From Mycobacterium sp. 155 (GTDB lineage: Bacteria; Actinomycetota; Actinomycetes; Mycobacteriales; Mycobacteriaceae): DNA of 64,000 nt. The translations under genes were made by a program, and so were the position numbers. Numbering within the stretch: position 1 is the stretch's first letter; every line of letters starts with the position of its first letter. The notes below the pieces were generated by a model. It saw nothing but the letters and a program-made list of their open reading frames with translations. It was not told where the DNA came from and did not search any database. Shown piece after piece: positions 47,981-57,252 of the stretch. The stretch is from the NCBI RefSeq assembly GCF_000373905.1, contig NZ_KB892705.1, positions 4,166,478-4,230,477 of the forward strand. Reading direction: 5' to 3'.

Positions 47981-49192
47981 ATGCGCGCACCACGGGATCC
48001 GCCGCTGGCGTCTGCTATGGCTTCCCCGCAGACCGCCGGTAGCGGGCGGCGACTGTCGTTGTTGCTCGTCGAGGACGATCGAGCCGATGCACTGTTGGTC
48101 GAGGAGTTGATCGCCGACGCCGACATCGAGTTTCTTTGGGCGCAGTCGCTTTCCGAGGCAGAACAGATGCTGGCCGGCACCCGTCCCCATTGCGTCCTGC
48201 TCGATCTGAATCTGCCCGATGCCAACGGAATCGACGCCCTGCACAAGCTGAGCGCCCTGGATTCCACCATCCCGATAATCGTGCTCACCGGCCTGCACGA
48301 CGAGCATTTCGGGGTTTCGGCGGTCGCCTCGGGCGCGCAGGACTACCTCGTCAAAGGCAGGGTGGACCCGGAGATCCTGCTGCGTGCCGTGCGTTATGCG
48401 ATCGAACGTAAGCGCGCCGAGCTCACCTCCGTGGCCCTGCATGCCAGTCACCTACGGGCGCAAGAGAATGCGCGACTGGAACGCGGGCTGCTCCCGTCGC
48501 CGTTGCTTCTCGACGCATCGGGTGTAGAGATCGTCACGCAGTCGCTGCCGAGCCGGCAGGACGCCCTGATCGGTGGGGACTTCTACGACGTCGTCCAGAC
48601 CGCCGACCGAACTGTTCACGTGATGATCGGTGATGTCGCCGGTCATGGGCCGGATGCGGCGGCGTTGGGCGTGGCGCTACGAATCGGCTGGCGTGCGTTG
48701 ACATTTGCGGGGCTGCGAGGAAACGAGCGGATGCGCCAATTGGACCGCATCCTGACCACCGAGCGTCCCGGAACCGGAGTCTTTGCGACACTGCTGAGCG
48801 TGGCGCTCGATCCCGACAGCGGCCGCTTCTCGGCGGTGCGCGCCGGTCACCCCGGAATGCTCGTGCACGGCAGGAACTCTGTCGAATGGATCGAGCCCCC
48901 AGCCGGTCCGGCGCTGGGGCTCGGTGGTCAGGAGTGGCCCGTCAACATCCTCGACCTGCCCGAGGATCGCGGTTTGTTGTTGCTCACCGATGGCCTCTTC
49001 GAGGGCCGCGTGGGGCCGGGGGATGAACGCCTCGGCGAAGCCGGATTGCTTCGGTTGGCCCGCTCATTCGCCGCGTTGCCCGGGCAAGAGTTCGTCGATG
49101 CCCTGATCGGGCAGGCCGAGAACTACGCACAACCGCATGGGGGCCTGACCGACGATATCGCTGTGATCCGAGTGCAGCGGTCGACCGGATGA
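47981..49192 (+). CDS. Response regulator with SpoIIE-type PP2C phosphatase output
   Basis: The 403-residue protein has an N-terminal REC domain (LLVEDD; phospho-acceptor Asp in CVLLDLNLPD; Lys in YLVKGR). A short linker leads to a PPM/SpoIIE phosphatase with the metal ligands GGDFYDVV, GDVAGHGPDAA, LTDGLFEG and TDDIAVI. RsbU/RssB-like proteins of this design dephosphorylate STAS anti-anti-sigma factors. The STAS and anti-sigma genes lie 2-3 kb away on the other strand. It overlaps the kinase gene by 4 bp. Confidence 0.93.
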   Translation: MRAPRDPPLASAMASPQTAGSGRRLSLLLVEDDRADALLVEELIADADIEFLWAQSLSEAEQMLAGTRPHCVLLDLNLPDANGIDALHKLSALDSTIPIIVLTGLHDEHFGVSAVASGAQDYLVKGRVDPEILLRAVRYAIERKRAELTSVALHASHLRAQENARLERGLLPSPLLLDASGVEIVTQSLPSRQDALIGGDFYDVVQTADRTVHVMIGDVAGHGPDAAALGVALRIGWRALTFAGLRGNERMRQLDRILTTERPGTGVFATLLSVALDPDSGRFSAVRAGHPGMLVHGRNSVEWIEPPAGPALGLGGQEWPVNILDLPEDRGLLLLTDGLFEGRVGPGDERLGEAGLLRLARSFAALPGQEFVDALIGQAENYAQPHGGLTDDIAVIRVQRSTG

Positions 49193-50715
49193 GGCTTACC
49201 GTGCAGGGCTGGCTCAACATGGTGCTCGCAGCCATGGGCGTAGTCGTGCTCGCCGGTGCCTTGGCCGGGGCCGTCATGCTGCACCGAACCGACCGGGTCT
49301 CCAGCGACCTGATCAAACATATCCAGCCCGCGCAGGCCGCCGCGTACCAATTGCAGTCCGCGCTGCGGGATCAGGAGACAGCCATCCGCGGTTACGCCAT
49401 CGCTGCCGACCGCCAGTTCCTTGCCCCATACAGTGAAGGCCAGGACGCTGAAACCGTTGCGGCCAGTGATATTCGGTCACTTCTGGCCGGCCGCGACGAG
49501 TTTCTCGCTGACCTCGACGCGATCGAGCGCGCCGCGCAACATTGGCAGACCACGTACGCGGCGCCGCTCATCGTCAGCGTCACGCCGGGTGAGCCCGCCA
49601 TCGTCGACAACCGAACAGCCGAGCGTGGCAAAGCCGAATTCGACCGTCTGCGGGTTTTGTTCGATACCCAGAACAGTCACCTTGAGCAGGCGATGAACAC
49701 CGCGGACGCCGAATTGGGTCAGATGCGGCGTTGGCGTGACGGAATCCTGATCGCTGTGATCGTCGCGTTCTTCGCCACCGCGGCACTCGTCGCGGTGTGG
49801 GTGCGCGGCGCCGTGATCCGTCCCTTGGGAGCACTGGCGGCGTCGTGCCGAAAAATCACCCAGGGCAACTTCGACGAGCGCATTGTGGTGGAGGGCCCCA
49901 AGGACATCCGGGCTATCGCCGTCGACGTCGAGGACATGCGGCGGCGGATCGTGGAGGAACTCGATGCGTCGCGATCCGCCAGGACGGCACTGGATGAGCA
50001 GGCCGAGGAGTTGAGACGCTCCAATGCCGAACTCGAGCAATTCGCCTACGTGGCATCACACGACCTGCAAGAGCCCTTGAGGAAGATCGCCTCGTTCTGT
50101 CAGCTGCTGGAGAAACGCTACGGCGACAAGTTCGACGAGCGCGGCATCGAATATCTCGGGTTCGCGGTCGACGGGGCAAAGCGAATGCAGGTGCTGATCA
50201 ACGACCTGCTGACGTTTTCCCGGGTAGGGCGGCTGAACGCGACGCGCACCGAGGTGGATCTGGCAACGGTGCTCGCATCGGCCGTGAGCAATCTGACCGC
50301 GGCGATCGATGAATCGGGCGCCGAAATCGTCCTTCCACAGGAGCCGTTGCCGTCTGTCGACGGCGATCCCACATTGCTGACGATGGTGTGGCAGAACCTC
50401 ATCGGCAATGCCGTCAAGTTCGGGCGCCAGGGCGTCGCGCCGCGGGTCGTGATCGACTGCCGGGCCGATGATGACGATTCATGGCTTTTCAGCGTGTCCG
50501 ACAACGGAATCGGCGTCGGCGAAGAGTTCGTCGACAAGGTCTTCGTCATCTTCCAGCGATTGCACGGCCGGGATGCCTACAGCGGAACGGGAATCGGGCT
50601 CGCGCTGTGCAAGAAAATCGTGGAGTACCACGGCGGAGCCATCCGGATCGACACGTCGTATTCGGGCGGGACGCGATTCGAATTCACGCTGCCCCGAGTG
50701 GAGGGAAATCGGTAA
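49189..50715 (+). CDS. Sensor histidine kinase with CHASE3-like sensor and HAMP
   Basis: The 508-residue kinase has two membrane helices (about residues 9-30 and 183-205) flanking an extracytoplasmic helical CHASE3-type domain (LQSALRDQETAIRGY), then a HAMP domain and a coiled coil. The HisKA H-box is VASHDLQEPLRKIASF; HATPase motifs are WQNLIGNAVKFG, SDNGIGVG and GTGIGLALCKKIVEYHGG. It probably phosphorylates one or both response regulators encoded beside it. The stop shares one base with the next ATG. Confidence 0.94.
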   Translation: MRLTVQGWLNMVLAAMGVVVLAGALAGAVMLHRTDRVSSDLIKHIQPAQAAAYQLQSALRDQETAIRGYAIAADRQFLAPYSEGQDAETVAASDIRSLLAGRDEFLADLDAIERAAQHWQTTYAAPLIVSVTPGEPAIVDNRTAERGKAEFDRLRVLFDTQNSHLEQAMNTADAELGQMRRWRDGILIAVIVAFFATAALVAVWVRGAVIRPLGALAASCRKITQGNFDERIVVEGPKDIRAIAVDVEDMRRRIVEELDASRSARTALDEQAEELRRSNAELEQFAYVASHDLQEPLRKIASFCQLLEKRYGDKFDERGIEYLGFAVDGAKRMQVLINDLLTFSRVGRLNATRTEVDLATVLASAVSNLTAAIDESGAEIVLPQEPLPSVDGDPTLLTMVWQNLIGNAVKFGRQGVAPRVVIDCRADDDDSWLFSVSDNGIGVGEEFVDKVFVIFQRLHGRDAYSGTGIGLALCKKIVEYHGGAIRIDTSYSGGTRFEFTLPRVEGNR

Positions 50716-51161
50716 TGACATCAGGTCCAGCACGGCCGGCAATCGACATCCTGCTCGTCGAGGACGACCCGGGAGACCAACTCATCACCCGGGAAGCCTT
50801 CGAGCACAACAAGATCAACAACAACCTGTATGTCGCGCGCGATGGTGAGGAAGGACTGGACTTTCTCTACCGTCGGGGCGCGTTCGCGAACGCGCCGACC
50901 CCTGATCTGATCCTGCTCGACCTCAATCTGCCGAAGTACGACGGTAGGCAACTGTTGGAGAAGATCAAGACCGACACCGACTTGTGTCACATCCCGGTTG
51001 TCGTGCTCACGACCTCATCGGCCGAAGAGGACATCCTGCGTAGCTACAAACTGCACGCCAACGCGTATGTCACCAAACCGGTTGACCTGGACCAGTTCAT
51101 GGGTGCGGTCCGGCAGATCGACCAATTTTTCGTACAGGTGGTGCGGCTCCCTCAAAGCTGA
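50715..51161 (+). CDS. Single-domain response regulator (Rcp1-like)
   Basis: This 148-residue stand-alone REC protein (LLVEDDPGDQLI; Asp in LILLDLNLPKYDG; VVLTTSS; Lys in VTKPVDL) resembles the Rcp1 group that partners phytochrome-like kinases. With no output domain, it likely acts as a phosphate shuttle or sink for the kinase it overlaps. Its 3' end overlaps the convergent anti-sigma gene by 10 bp. Confidence 0.93.
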   Translation: MTSGPARPAIDILLVEDDPGDQLITREAFEHNKINNNLYVARDGEEGLDFLYRRGAFANAPTPDLILLDLNLPKYDGRQLLEKIKTDTDLCHIPVVVLTTSSAEEDILRSYKLHANAYVTKPVDLDQFMGAVRQIDQFFVQVVRLPQS

Positions 51162-51592
51162 GCCGTCATAGGGTGCCGCAGGTCCCATTGCAGTTCCACC
51201 CGCGTGCCCGCCGCGGTCGAGTCGATGATCGCGCGGTCGCTGAGTGCGTACATCAGGGGTATGCCGCGGCCGCGCGCCGGATCCTTGCTCGAAGACTCAC
51301 TCATCCGCCAACGGCCTTGGTCGGCAACAGTTACCGTGAGAACCGCCGCACGCGGATCGTATTCGGCATGCAGATGCATCACCCCCGGCTGCGGGGAGCT
51401 CAGATAGGCGAATTCTGCTGCGTTGGCCAATGCCTCGTTCACCGCCAGCACCACATCGCTGGACTTCACCGAGTCGAGCATCATGCGACCGTGAAGCCAG
51501 TCAGCCAGTTCGTGGCGGACGCGGGCAGCGGATTCGGGCACAGCCGTCACATCAACCTTGGTGAAGCAGGTTGGCTGCGCTTGCTCTGACAT
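51152..51592 (-). CDS. RsbW-like anti-sigma factor / serine kinase
   Basis: The 146-residue GHKL domain has N-box VLAVNEALANAAEFAY, G1 VADQGRW and the lid region GRGIPLMYALSD. It is an HATPase_c_2 protein of the SpoIIAB/RsbW type, which binds a sigma factor and phosphorylates STAS antagonists. It lies 33 bp downstream of the STAS gene on the same strand. The target sigma factor is not encoded in the window; SigF is the obvious candidate in mycobacteria. Confidence 0.88.
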   Translation of the reverse strand: MSEQAQPTCFTKVDVTAVPESAARVRHELADWLHGRMMLDSVKSSDVVLAVNEALANAAEFAYLSSPQPGVMHLHAEYDPRAAVLTVTVADQGRWRMSESSSKDPARGRGIPLMYALSDRAIIDSTAAGTRVELQWDLRHPMTAQL

Positions 51593-51625
51593 AGCGACGT
51601 GATGGCTACCCGATTGTGCCCAGGT

Positions 51626-52018
51626 TTATGCAGTCAGCGCTGTCAACGCCTCGTCCAGGGTCGCGTACAAATCAATGACATCGGCGACACCGACGAGCTT
51701 CAAAGGTCGACTGGTGGCCGGTCCGTCGGCTACCACTGCGAACCGCACGGCTGGTGCCAGCGCATTCCTCGCGGCGACGAGGACGCCCATGCCGGCCGAA
51801 GCCAGGAACTCCACACCACTCAGATCCACCACCACCGCCGACGGTGAGGTCTTGGTGGCAACGCCGATGGCCTCTTCGAGCTGTGGAGCCGTCAGCATGT
51901 CGACGGTCCCGGAGACGGACAGTACGGCGATCTCGCCGATTCGGCGTTCTCCGACTGCACAGCTGACCGGCCCGGCAGGACCGCCCGGACTCTCGACCGG
52001 ATCTGGCTGGTTGGACAT
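51626..52018 (-). CDS. STAS-domain anti-sigma factor antagonist
   Basis: The start is ATG 52018, preceded by GGAGGTGACC; 130 residues. The STAS core (VLSVSGTVDMLTAPQLEEAI; VVVDLSGVEFLASAGMGVL) is intact, and the Ser in LASAG is the likely phospho-acceptor. It would be phosphorylated by the adjacent RsbW-like kinase and dephosphorylated by the REC-PP2C protein, releasing a sigma factor under stress. Confidence 0.9.
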   Translation of the reverse strand: MSNQPDPVESPGGPAGPVSCAVGERRIGEIAVLSVSGTVDMLTAPQLEEAIGVATKTSPSAVVVDLSGVEFLASAGMGVLVAARNALAPAVRFAVVADGPATSRPLKLVGVADVIDLYATLDEALTALTA

Positions 52019-52119
52019 GGTCACCTCCGACGTGTTCGCGCGCCTATGGCGACAATACGAATACGACATTACAAGCACCGGCGACGGCTCGGCGGCGTGA
52101 CTCCTTTCCTACCCTGGTC

Positions 52120-52596
52120 TTACCCGAGCCGTAGCCGTGGTCGCAGCCTCTCGGCGGTGATTTCCGTTCCCGCTTCCAGGTCGTCGGCCAGGGCATTGGC
52201 GAAGGTCACCAGGCCAGTGCCATCGACGGAGTGACGTGAGAACTGCCGATCGGCGGACAGGCGGCCGGCCGCGCGTCGCAGCAGGCTCGCCGCGCCGGTG
52301 TGATTGCCGCGCTGTACGTGGGTGATGCCGACCGCGAGTTGGGCCAGGCCCTGCCACAGCGTCCGTTCGTCGGCCGGGCCGTTCTTCCAGGCCGCTTCGA
52401 GCACCTCGTGCGCGTGGAACGCCAATCCCTGGTCCAGTAGCTCCTGGGCATAGGCGAGGCTGTCCGCCGGCGGCAGGTGAAGGTCGTCGGGGATGCGCGG
52501 AATGCCCGTGTCGCTGTGCGGAAGCGGGCGGCCCAAGGCATCGCGCGGACGCGCGCTGCGGGGTCGGCCGGATTCGTCGCGATCACGGGCTGCCAT
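52120..52596 (-). CDS. DUF309 protein
   Basis: The 158-residue protein carries the DUF309 signature FHAHEVLEAAWK followed by WQGLAQLAVGITHVQRGN, an all-helical fold. The His and Glu of FHAHE could bind a metal or substrate, but no reaction is established. It lies between the STAS gene and ppa, with 59 bp to the latter. Confidence 0.88.
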   Translation of the reverse strand: MAARDRDESGRPRSARPRDALGRPLPHSDTGIPRIPDDLHLPPADSLAYAQELLDQGLAFHAHEVLEAAWKNGPADERTLWQGLAQLAVGITHVQRGNHTGAASLLRRAAGRLSADRQFSRHSVDGTGLVTFANALADDLEAGTEITAERLRPRLRLG

Positions 52597-52655
52597 GCCT
52601 ACATCATGGCAACGGCGTTACAGCAGCGCTCAATCAGTGCTGGTCTGTACGAACT

Positions 52656-53144
52656 TCAGTGCCCTGACTCTTTGAACCGGGCGATCGAGCGCTGCAATTC
52701 GGCCTCGGCCTCGGCGCGGCCGGCCCAGTCGGCGGCCTTGACGAACTTGCCCGGCTCGAGGTCTTTGTAGTGCACGAAGAAGTGCTTGATGGCGTCCAGC
52801 TCGAACTGCGACACGTCACCGACATCCTGGATGTGATCCCAGCGCGGATCGCCCGCCGGCACGCACAGCAGCTTGTCGTCGCCGCCGGCCTCGTCGGTCA
52901 TTTTGAACATCGCGACCGGCCGGGCCTCGACGAGGCAGCCGGGGAAAACCGATTCGGTCAGCAGCACCAGAGCGTCCAGCGGGTCGCCGTCCTCGCCGAG
53001 CGTGTTCTCGAAGAACCCGTAGTCGGCGGGATAACCCATTGGCGTGAAGAGATAGCGGTCGAGCTTCACCCGACCCGTCTCGTGGTCCACCTCGTACTTG
53101 TTGCGTGAACCCTTCGGGATCTCGATGACGACGTCGAACTCCAC
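52656..53144 (-). CDS. ppa: Inorganic pyrophosphatase
   Basis: The 162-residue family I enzyme starts [18 protein letters not shown]. It has the metal-binding signature [10 protein letters not shown] (the acidic cluster within [12 protein letters not shown]) and [10 protein letters not shown] near the C-terminus. It hydrolyses pyrophosphate in the cytoplasm and so pulls biosynthetic reactions such as those of Acs and the NRPS. The orthologue is Rv3628. It is divergent from dacB. Confidence 0.96.
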   Translation of the reverse strand: MEFDVVIEIPKGSRNKYEVDHETGRVKLDRYLFTPMGYPADYGFFENTLGEDGDPLDALVLLTESVFPGCLVEARPVAMFKMTDEAGGDDKLLCVPAGDPRWDHIQDVGDVSQFELDAIKHFFVHYKDLEPGKFVKAADWAGRAEAEAELQRSIARFKESGH

Positions 53145-53272
53145 CGTCGCGGCTCCTTCGCATCTGCGGTTCAGTCATAGGTCGTCGGGCGACGACGCGG
53201 GTCAACCCTAATCCAGCGATAGGCTTGCGCGGCGGGGTGCCTGGTCCCCGTCGATGAAAGAGCAGGAGAAAT

Positions 53273-54661
53273 ATGCGGCCCACTCGGTGGCGGCGGTCCA
53301 CCCACGTGGCGGTAGGCGTCGTGATTCTTGCGGTGGTTGCTGCCGTCGTCGCCGTGGCTGCTGTCCTGTCCGGGGGGCACTCCACCGATGCTGCCGCGGC
53401 CAAGCCTGCTCCACCTGCGGCGACGGCCGATCCGGAGATCACCCCGGTCGACCTGTCCGCGGCTACGCCGACCGTCGCCGGTCTGGCCGCCGCGCTGGCG
53501 CCGGCCCTTGCCAACCCCGACCTGGGCGAGATCACCGGCCGCGTCACCGATGCCGCCACCGGAGCCCAACTGTGGGAGCAGGGCGCCGACACCCCGATGC
53601 AACCAGCGTCGGTCAACAAGGTGCTGACCACTGCGGCGGCTCTGCTCACGTTGGACCGTGAAGCGCGGCTGACCACCACCGTTGTGGCCTCCGACCAGCA
53701 GCCGGGTCTGGTGGTGCTCAAAGGCGGTGGAGACACCACGCTTTCAGCCGCTCCGCCCGGTACCGACACCTGGTACAAGGGCGCGGCCCGCATCAGCGAC
53801 CTCGCTGACCAGATCCGGCAGAGCGGAGTGAAGGTCACCGCTGTCGCGGTCGACGCCAGCGCCTATACCGGGCCCACCATGGCTCCCGGCTGGGACCCTG
53901 CCGATATAGAGGGCGGGGACATTGCACCGATGGAGCCCGTGATGCTCGACTGTGGCCGGGTCCAGCCCACCACCGTGGATTCCAGGCGGACCACCAACCC
54001 GGCCCTGGACGCCGGCAAGGCTCTGGCCGTTGCGCTGAAGGTCGACCCCGCCACCGTCACGGTGTCTGCGACCCGGTTGTCCCGGTTCGGCGGCACGCAG
54101 ATCGCTTCGGTGCAGTCGGCACCGCTGATCGAACGGCTGCGCCAGATGATGAATGAATCGGACAACGTGATGGCCGAATCGATCGCGCGGGAGGTCGCCG
54201 ATCGGCTGCACCGTTCGCAGAGCTTCGTCGGCGGTGTGCAGTCCGTGCTCGGACAGTTGCAGAGCGCGGGGATAGACACCGATGGCGCCAAGCTCGTCGA
54301 CTCCAGCGGGCTGTCGGTGTTCGACCGGCTCACCGCGAGGACACTGGACGGCGTGGTCACCGCCGCCTCGGGCACCACCGAACCCAAGCTGCGGCCACTG
54401 GTCGATCTGCTTCCGGTGGCCGGCGGCAGCGGCACGCTGTCCAACCGCTACCTCGACACCGATTCCGGGCGGGCGGCAGCGGGTTGGCTGCGGGCCAAGA
54501 CAGGCTCACTGACCGGCACCAACACGCTGGCCGGCATCGTCACCGACACCAGCGGCCGGGTGCTGACCTTCGCGCTGCTGTCCAACAACGCCGGGGCGAC
54601 GGGCCGCACGGCCATCGACGCCGTGGCCGCCGTGCTGCGCTCGTGTGGGTGCGGGGCATGA
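53273..54661 (+). CDS. dacB: D-alanyl-D-alanine carboxypeptidase/endopeptidase (PBP4 type)
   Basis: The 462-residue protein has an N-terminal membrane anchor (VAVGVVILAVVAAVVAVAAVL). Its penicillin-binding motifs are SVNK (Ser113, Lys116), SDN in MMNESDNVMAES, and KTG in LRAKTGSLTG. This class C PBP trims peptidoglycan cross-links in the periplasm; the orthologue is Rv3627c. Its stop overlaps the next ATG by 4 bp (ATGA). Confidence 0.93.
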   Translation: MRPTRWRRSTHVAVGVVILAVVAAVVAVAAVLSGGHSTDAAAAKPAPPAATADPEITPVDLSAATPTVAGLAAALAPALANPDLGEITGRVTDAATGAQLWEQGADTPMQPASVNKVLTTAAALLTLDREARLTTTVVASDQQPGLVVLKGGGDTTLSAAPPGTDTWYKGAARISDLADQIRQSGVKVTAVAVDASAYTGPTMAPGWDPADIEGGDIAPMEPVMLDCGRVQPTTVDSRRTTNPALDAGKALAVALKVDPATVTVSATRLSRFGGTQIASVQSAPLIERLRQMMNESDNVMAESIAREVADRLHRSQSFVGGVQSVLGQLQSAGIDTDGAKLVDSSGLSVFDRLTARTLDGVVTAASGTTEPKLRPLVDLLPVAGGSGTLSNRYLDTDSGRAAAGWLRAKTGSLTGTNTLAGIVTDTSGRVLTFALLSNNAGATGRTAIDAVAAVLRSCGCGA

Positions 54662-55722
54662 CGCGCCCCGCCGCGCTGACTGCGGGCCGTGCCGTCGACT
54701 GGGAGTTCGCCGCCACTGTGGGCGCCAAACTGGCCCGTCCCGCCCCTGCGTTCACCGACTACACCCGCATGACCGCCATCGACCAGCTTGCAGAGAGCGC
54801 GCGCACGGCCGAGTTGCCAGTGCGTGACGTGACCGGGCTCAACGAGGGCGCCGAGGTGCCGGAGGCCCGCATCGTCGATCGTCCGGACTGGATCCGTGCG
54901 GCCACCCGGTCGATGCGGGTGATGACGGGTGGCCCCGACTGCTCTTCGCATGCGCAACATAAGCCCGGCTTCATCACCGGCCGCATCACAGGCGCACAGA
55001 CCGGCGCGGTGCTGGCGTTCATCTCGTCGGGGATTCTCGGTCAGTACGACCCATTCGCGCCGAACGGCGGCGAACTTCTGCTGGTGTATCCCAACGTGAT
55101 TGCGGTGGAACGCGAACTGCGCGTCACGCCGCCCGATTTCCGGCTCTGGGTGTGCCTGCACGAGGTCACCCACCGGGTACAGTTCCGAGCCAATCCGTGG
55201 CTGGTCGCACACATGTCCGAGACGCTGGCGGTGCTCACCCAGGACGTCGGCGACGATGTCGCCGCGGTGGCGGGGCGGCTGGCCAACTACGTCCGTAATC
55301 AGCGCAATGGCGTTGCGCCCGAACCGGGTTCGACGGGCGTGCTGGGATTGGTGCGGGCCGTGCAGGCAGAACCGCAGCGCGAGGCGCTCGATCGGCTGCT
55401 GGTGCTCGGCACGCTGCTGGAAGGCCACGCTGATCACGTGATGGACGCGGTAGGGCCCGCGGTGGTCCCGTCGGTCAATCTGATCCGCCGCCGGTTCGAT
55501 GACCGCAGGCAACGCAAGCAGCCGCCCCTGCAGCGGTTGCTGCGGACCCTGCTCGGTTTCGACGCCAAACTCAGCCAGTACACCCGGGGTAAGGCATTCG
55601 TCGACCATGTGGTGTCCGCGGTCGGTATGGCCCGGTTCAACACCGTCTGGTCCAATGCCGAGACTTTGCCGCTGCCAACAGAAATCGACGAACCGCAGCG
55701 ATGGATCGATCGGGTGCTGTAG
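54658..55722 (+). CDS. Zincin-like DUF2342 metallopeptidase (Rv3626c-like)
   Basis: The start is ATG 54658, giving 354 residues. A zincin HEVTHRVQF motif (HExxH) lies near residue 170, and the downstream EGHADHVMD is the likely third-ligand helix. The family (COG5282) is sometimes called coenzyme-F420 biosynthesis-associated, although no reaction has been shown. It is coupled to dacB upstream and overlaps tilS by 22 bp downstream. Confidence 0.88.
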   Translation: MTRPAALTAGRAVDWEFAATVGAKLARPAPAFTDYTRMTAIDQLAESARTAELPVRDVTGLNEGAEVPEARIVDRPDWIRAATRSMRVMTGGPDCSSHAQHKPGFITGRITGAQTGAVLAFISSGILGQYDPFAPNGGELLLVYPNVIAVERELRVTPPDFRLWVCLHEVTHRVQFRANPWLVAHMSETLAVLTQDVGDDVAAVAGRLANYVRNQRNGVAPEPGSTGVLGLVRAVQAEPQREALDRLLVLGTLLEGHADHVMDAVGPAVVPSVNLIRRRFDDRRQRKQPPLQRLLRTLLGFDAKLSQYTRGKAFVDHVVSAVGMARFNTVWSNAETLPLPTEIDEPQRWIDRVL

Positions 55723-56660
55723 CGGCGCTGCGGCGTGCGGTGACCACGGCCGGTGCGCAGATCGACGGCGAGCACTGGTGTGTGGCACTCTCGGGTGGCC
55801 CGGATTCGTTGGCGCTCACGGCGATTGCCGCGGCGCAGCGGCCCACCACCGCGCTGGTTGTCGATCACGGTCTGCAGGCCGGGTCGCGCGCAGTGGCGCA
55901 AACAGCGGGTGATCAGGCCGTGCAGCTGGGATGTGTTGGGGTGCAGATACTTCCGGTGGAGGTCGGCCGCGCGGGCGGGCCTGAGGCGGCGGCGCGGACA
56001 GCTCGGTACGCCGCGCTAGACACCGCCCGTGCCGGCGCGCCGGTGCTACTCGGCCACACCCTCGACGACCAGGCCGAGACGGTGCTGCTCGGCCTGGGTC
56101 GGGGATCGGGGCCTCGGTCGATCGCGGGGATGCGGCCACATGATCCGCCGTGGCACCGGCCGCTGCTCGAGGTTCGCCGCGCACTGACCCATGCGGCGTG
56201 CGATGAGCTGGGACTGACACCGTGGCAGGACCCGCACAACAGCGATGCGCGGTTCACGCGGTCCCGATTGCGCCACGAGGTCATGCCGGCGCTGCAGGAC
56301 GTGCTCGGCGGTGGGGTGGTCGAGGCATTGGGGCGGACCGCCCGGGCGTTGCGGGAAGACTGCGATGCCCTCGACGAATTGGCCCGCCACGCCCTCATCG
56401 ACGCGGTCACGGCAGACGGTGGGCTGGACATCACCCCGCTGATGGCTGTGCCCGACGCATTGCGCCGCCGCGTCATCCGCGAATGGCTGATCTCTGGCGG
56501 GGCCAGCGGGCTGACCGACACCCAGATCCGCGCGGCGAACCGGCTCGTCACGGCCTGGCGCGGGCAGGGCGGGGTGGCTGTCTCCTCGTCGCTGCGCAGG
56601 CAACGGCTGATTGCCGGCCGCCACGATGGGGTGCTGAGACTGCACGTCGAACCGGTGTAG
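55701..56660 (+). CDS. tilS: tRNA(Ile)-lysidine synthase
   Basis: The 319-residue PP-loop ATPase has SGGPDSLAL near residue 32, GHTLDDQAETVLLGLGRG and RPLLEVRRA. It converts C34 of the CAU-anticodon tRNA-Ile to lysidine so that AUA is read as Ile; it is essential. The ATG at 55701 lies inside the preceding gene, so translation is coupled. hpt follows 13 bp later. Confidence 0.95.
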   Translation: MDRSGAVAALRRAVTTAGAQIDGEHWCVALSGGPDSLALTAIAAAQRPTTALVVDHGLQAGSRAVAQTAGDQAVQLGCVGVQILPVEVGRAGGPEAAARTARYAALDTARAGAPVLLGHTLDDQAETVLLGLGRGSGPRSIAGMRPHDPPWHRPLLEVRRALTHAACDELGLTPWQDPHNSDARFTRSRLRHEVMPALQDVLGGGVVEALGRTARALREDCDALDELARHALIDAVTADGGLDITPLMAVPDALRRRVIREWLISGGASGLTDTQIRAANRLVTAWRGQGGVAVSSSLRRQRLIAGRHDGVLRLHVEPV

Positions 56661-56673
56661 CTAGGCTGTCGGG

Positions 56674-57252
56674 GTGCCTGTCGACTCTGCCGAGCTGTAC
56701 GCGGGGGATATCAAGGCGGTGTTGTTGTCCGAGGAGCAGATCCGGACGCGCACCGCAGAGCTGGCCGAGATGATCGCCGACGAATATCGCGGCAATCTGG
56801 GCAGCGACGATCTGCTTCTCGTGACCGTGCTCAAGGGCGCGGTCATGTTCGTCACGGACCTGGCGCGCACCATTCCGCTGCCCACGCAGCTGGAGTTCAT
56901 GGCCGTCAGCTCCTACGGCTCGTCCACCTCGTCGTCGGGCGTGGTGCGCATCCTCAAAGACCTCGACCGCGACATCAACGACCGTGATGTGCTGATCGTC
57001 GAAGACATCATCGACTCCGGCCTGACGCTGTCGTGGCTGTTGCGCAACCTGGCGACCCGGCGCCCGCGTTCGCTTCGGGTGTGCACGCTGCTGCGCAAGC
57101 CCGAGGCCGTTCGTACCGAACTCGACGTCGCCTACGTGGGTTTCGATATTCCCAACGAGTTCGTCGTCGGTTACGGCCTGGACTTCGCCGAGCGCTACCG
57201 CGACCTGCCCTATATCGGCACCCTCGAGCCCAAGGTGTACGAACAGCTCTGA
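56674..57252 (+). CDS. hpt: Hypoxanthine-guanine phosphoribosyltransferase
   Basis: From GTG 56674 the 192-residue enzyme shows the PRPP-binding motif [15 protein letters not shown] near residue 108. The flexible-loop region [11 protein letters not shown] and the base-specific C-terminal [17 protein letters not shown] are also present. It salvages hypoxanthine and guanine to IMP and GMP. The pairing tilS-hpt-ftsH is conserved widely; here ftsH follows after two leftward genes. Confidence 0.95.
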   Translation: MPVDSAELYAGDIKAVLLSEEQIRTRTAELAEMIADEYRGNLGSDDLLLVTVLKGAVMFVTDLARTIPLPTQLEFMAVSSYGSSTSSSGVVRILKDLDRDINDRDVLIVEDIIDSGLTLSWLLRNLATRRPRSLRVCTLLRKPEAVRTELDVAYVGFDIPNEFVVGYGLDFAERYRDLPYIGTLEPKVYEQL

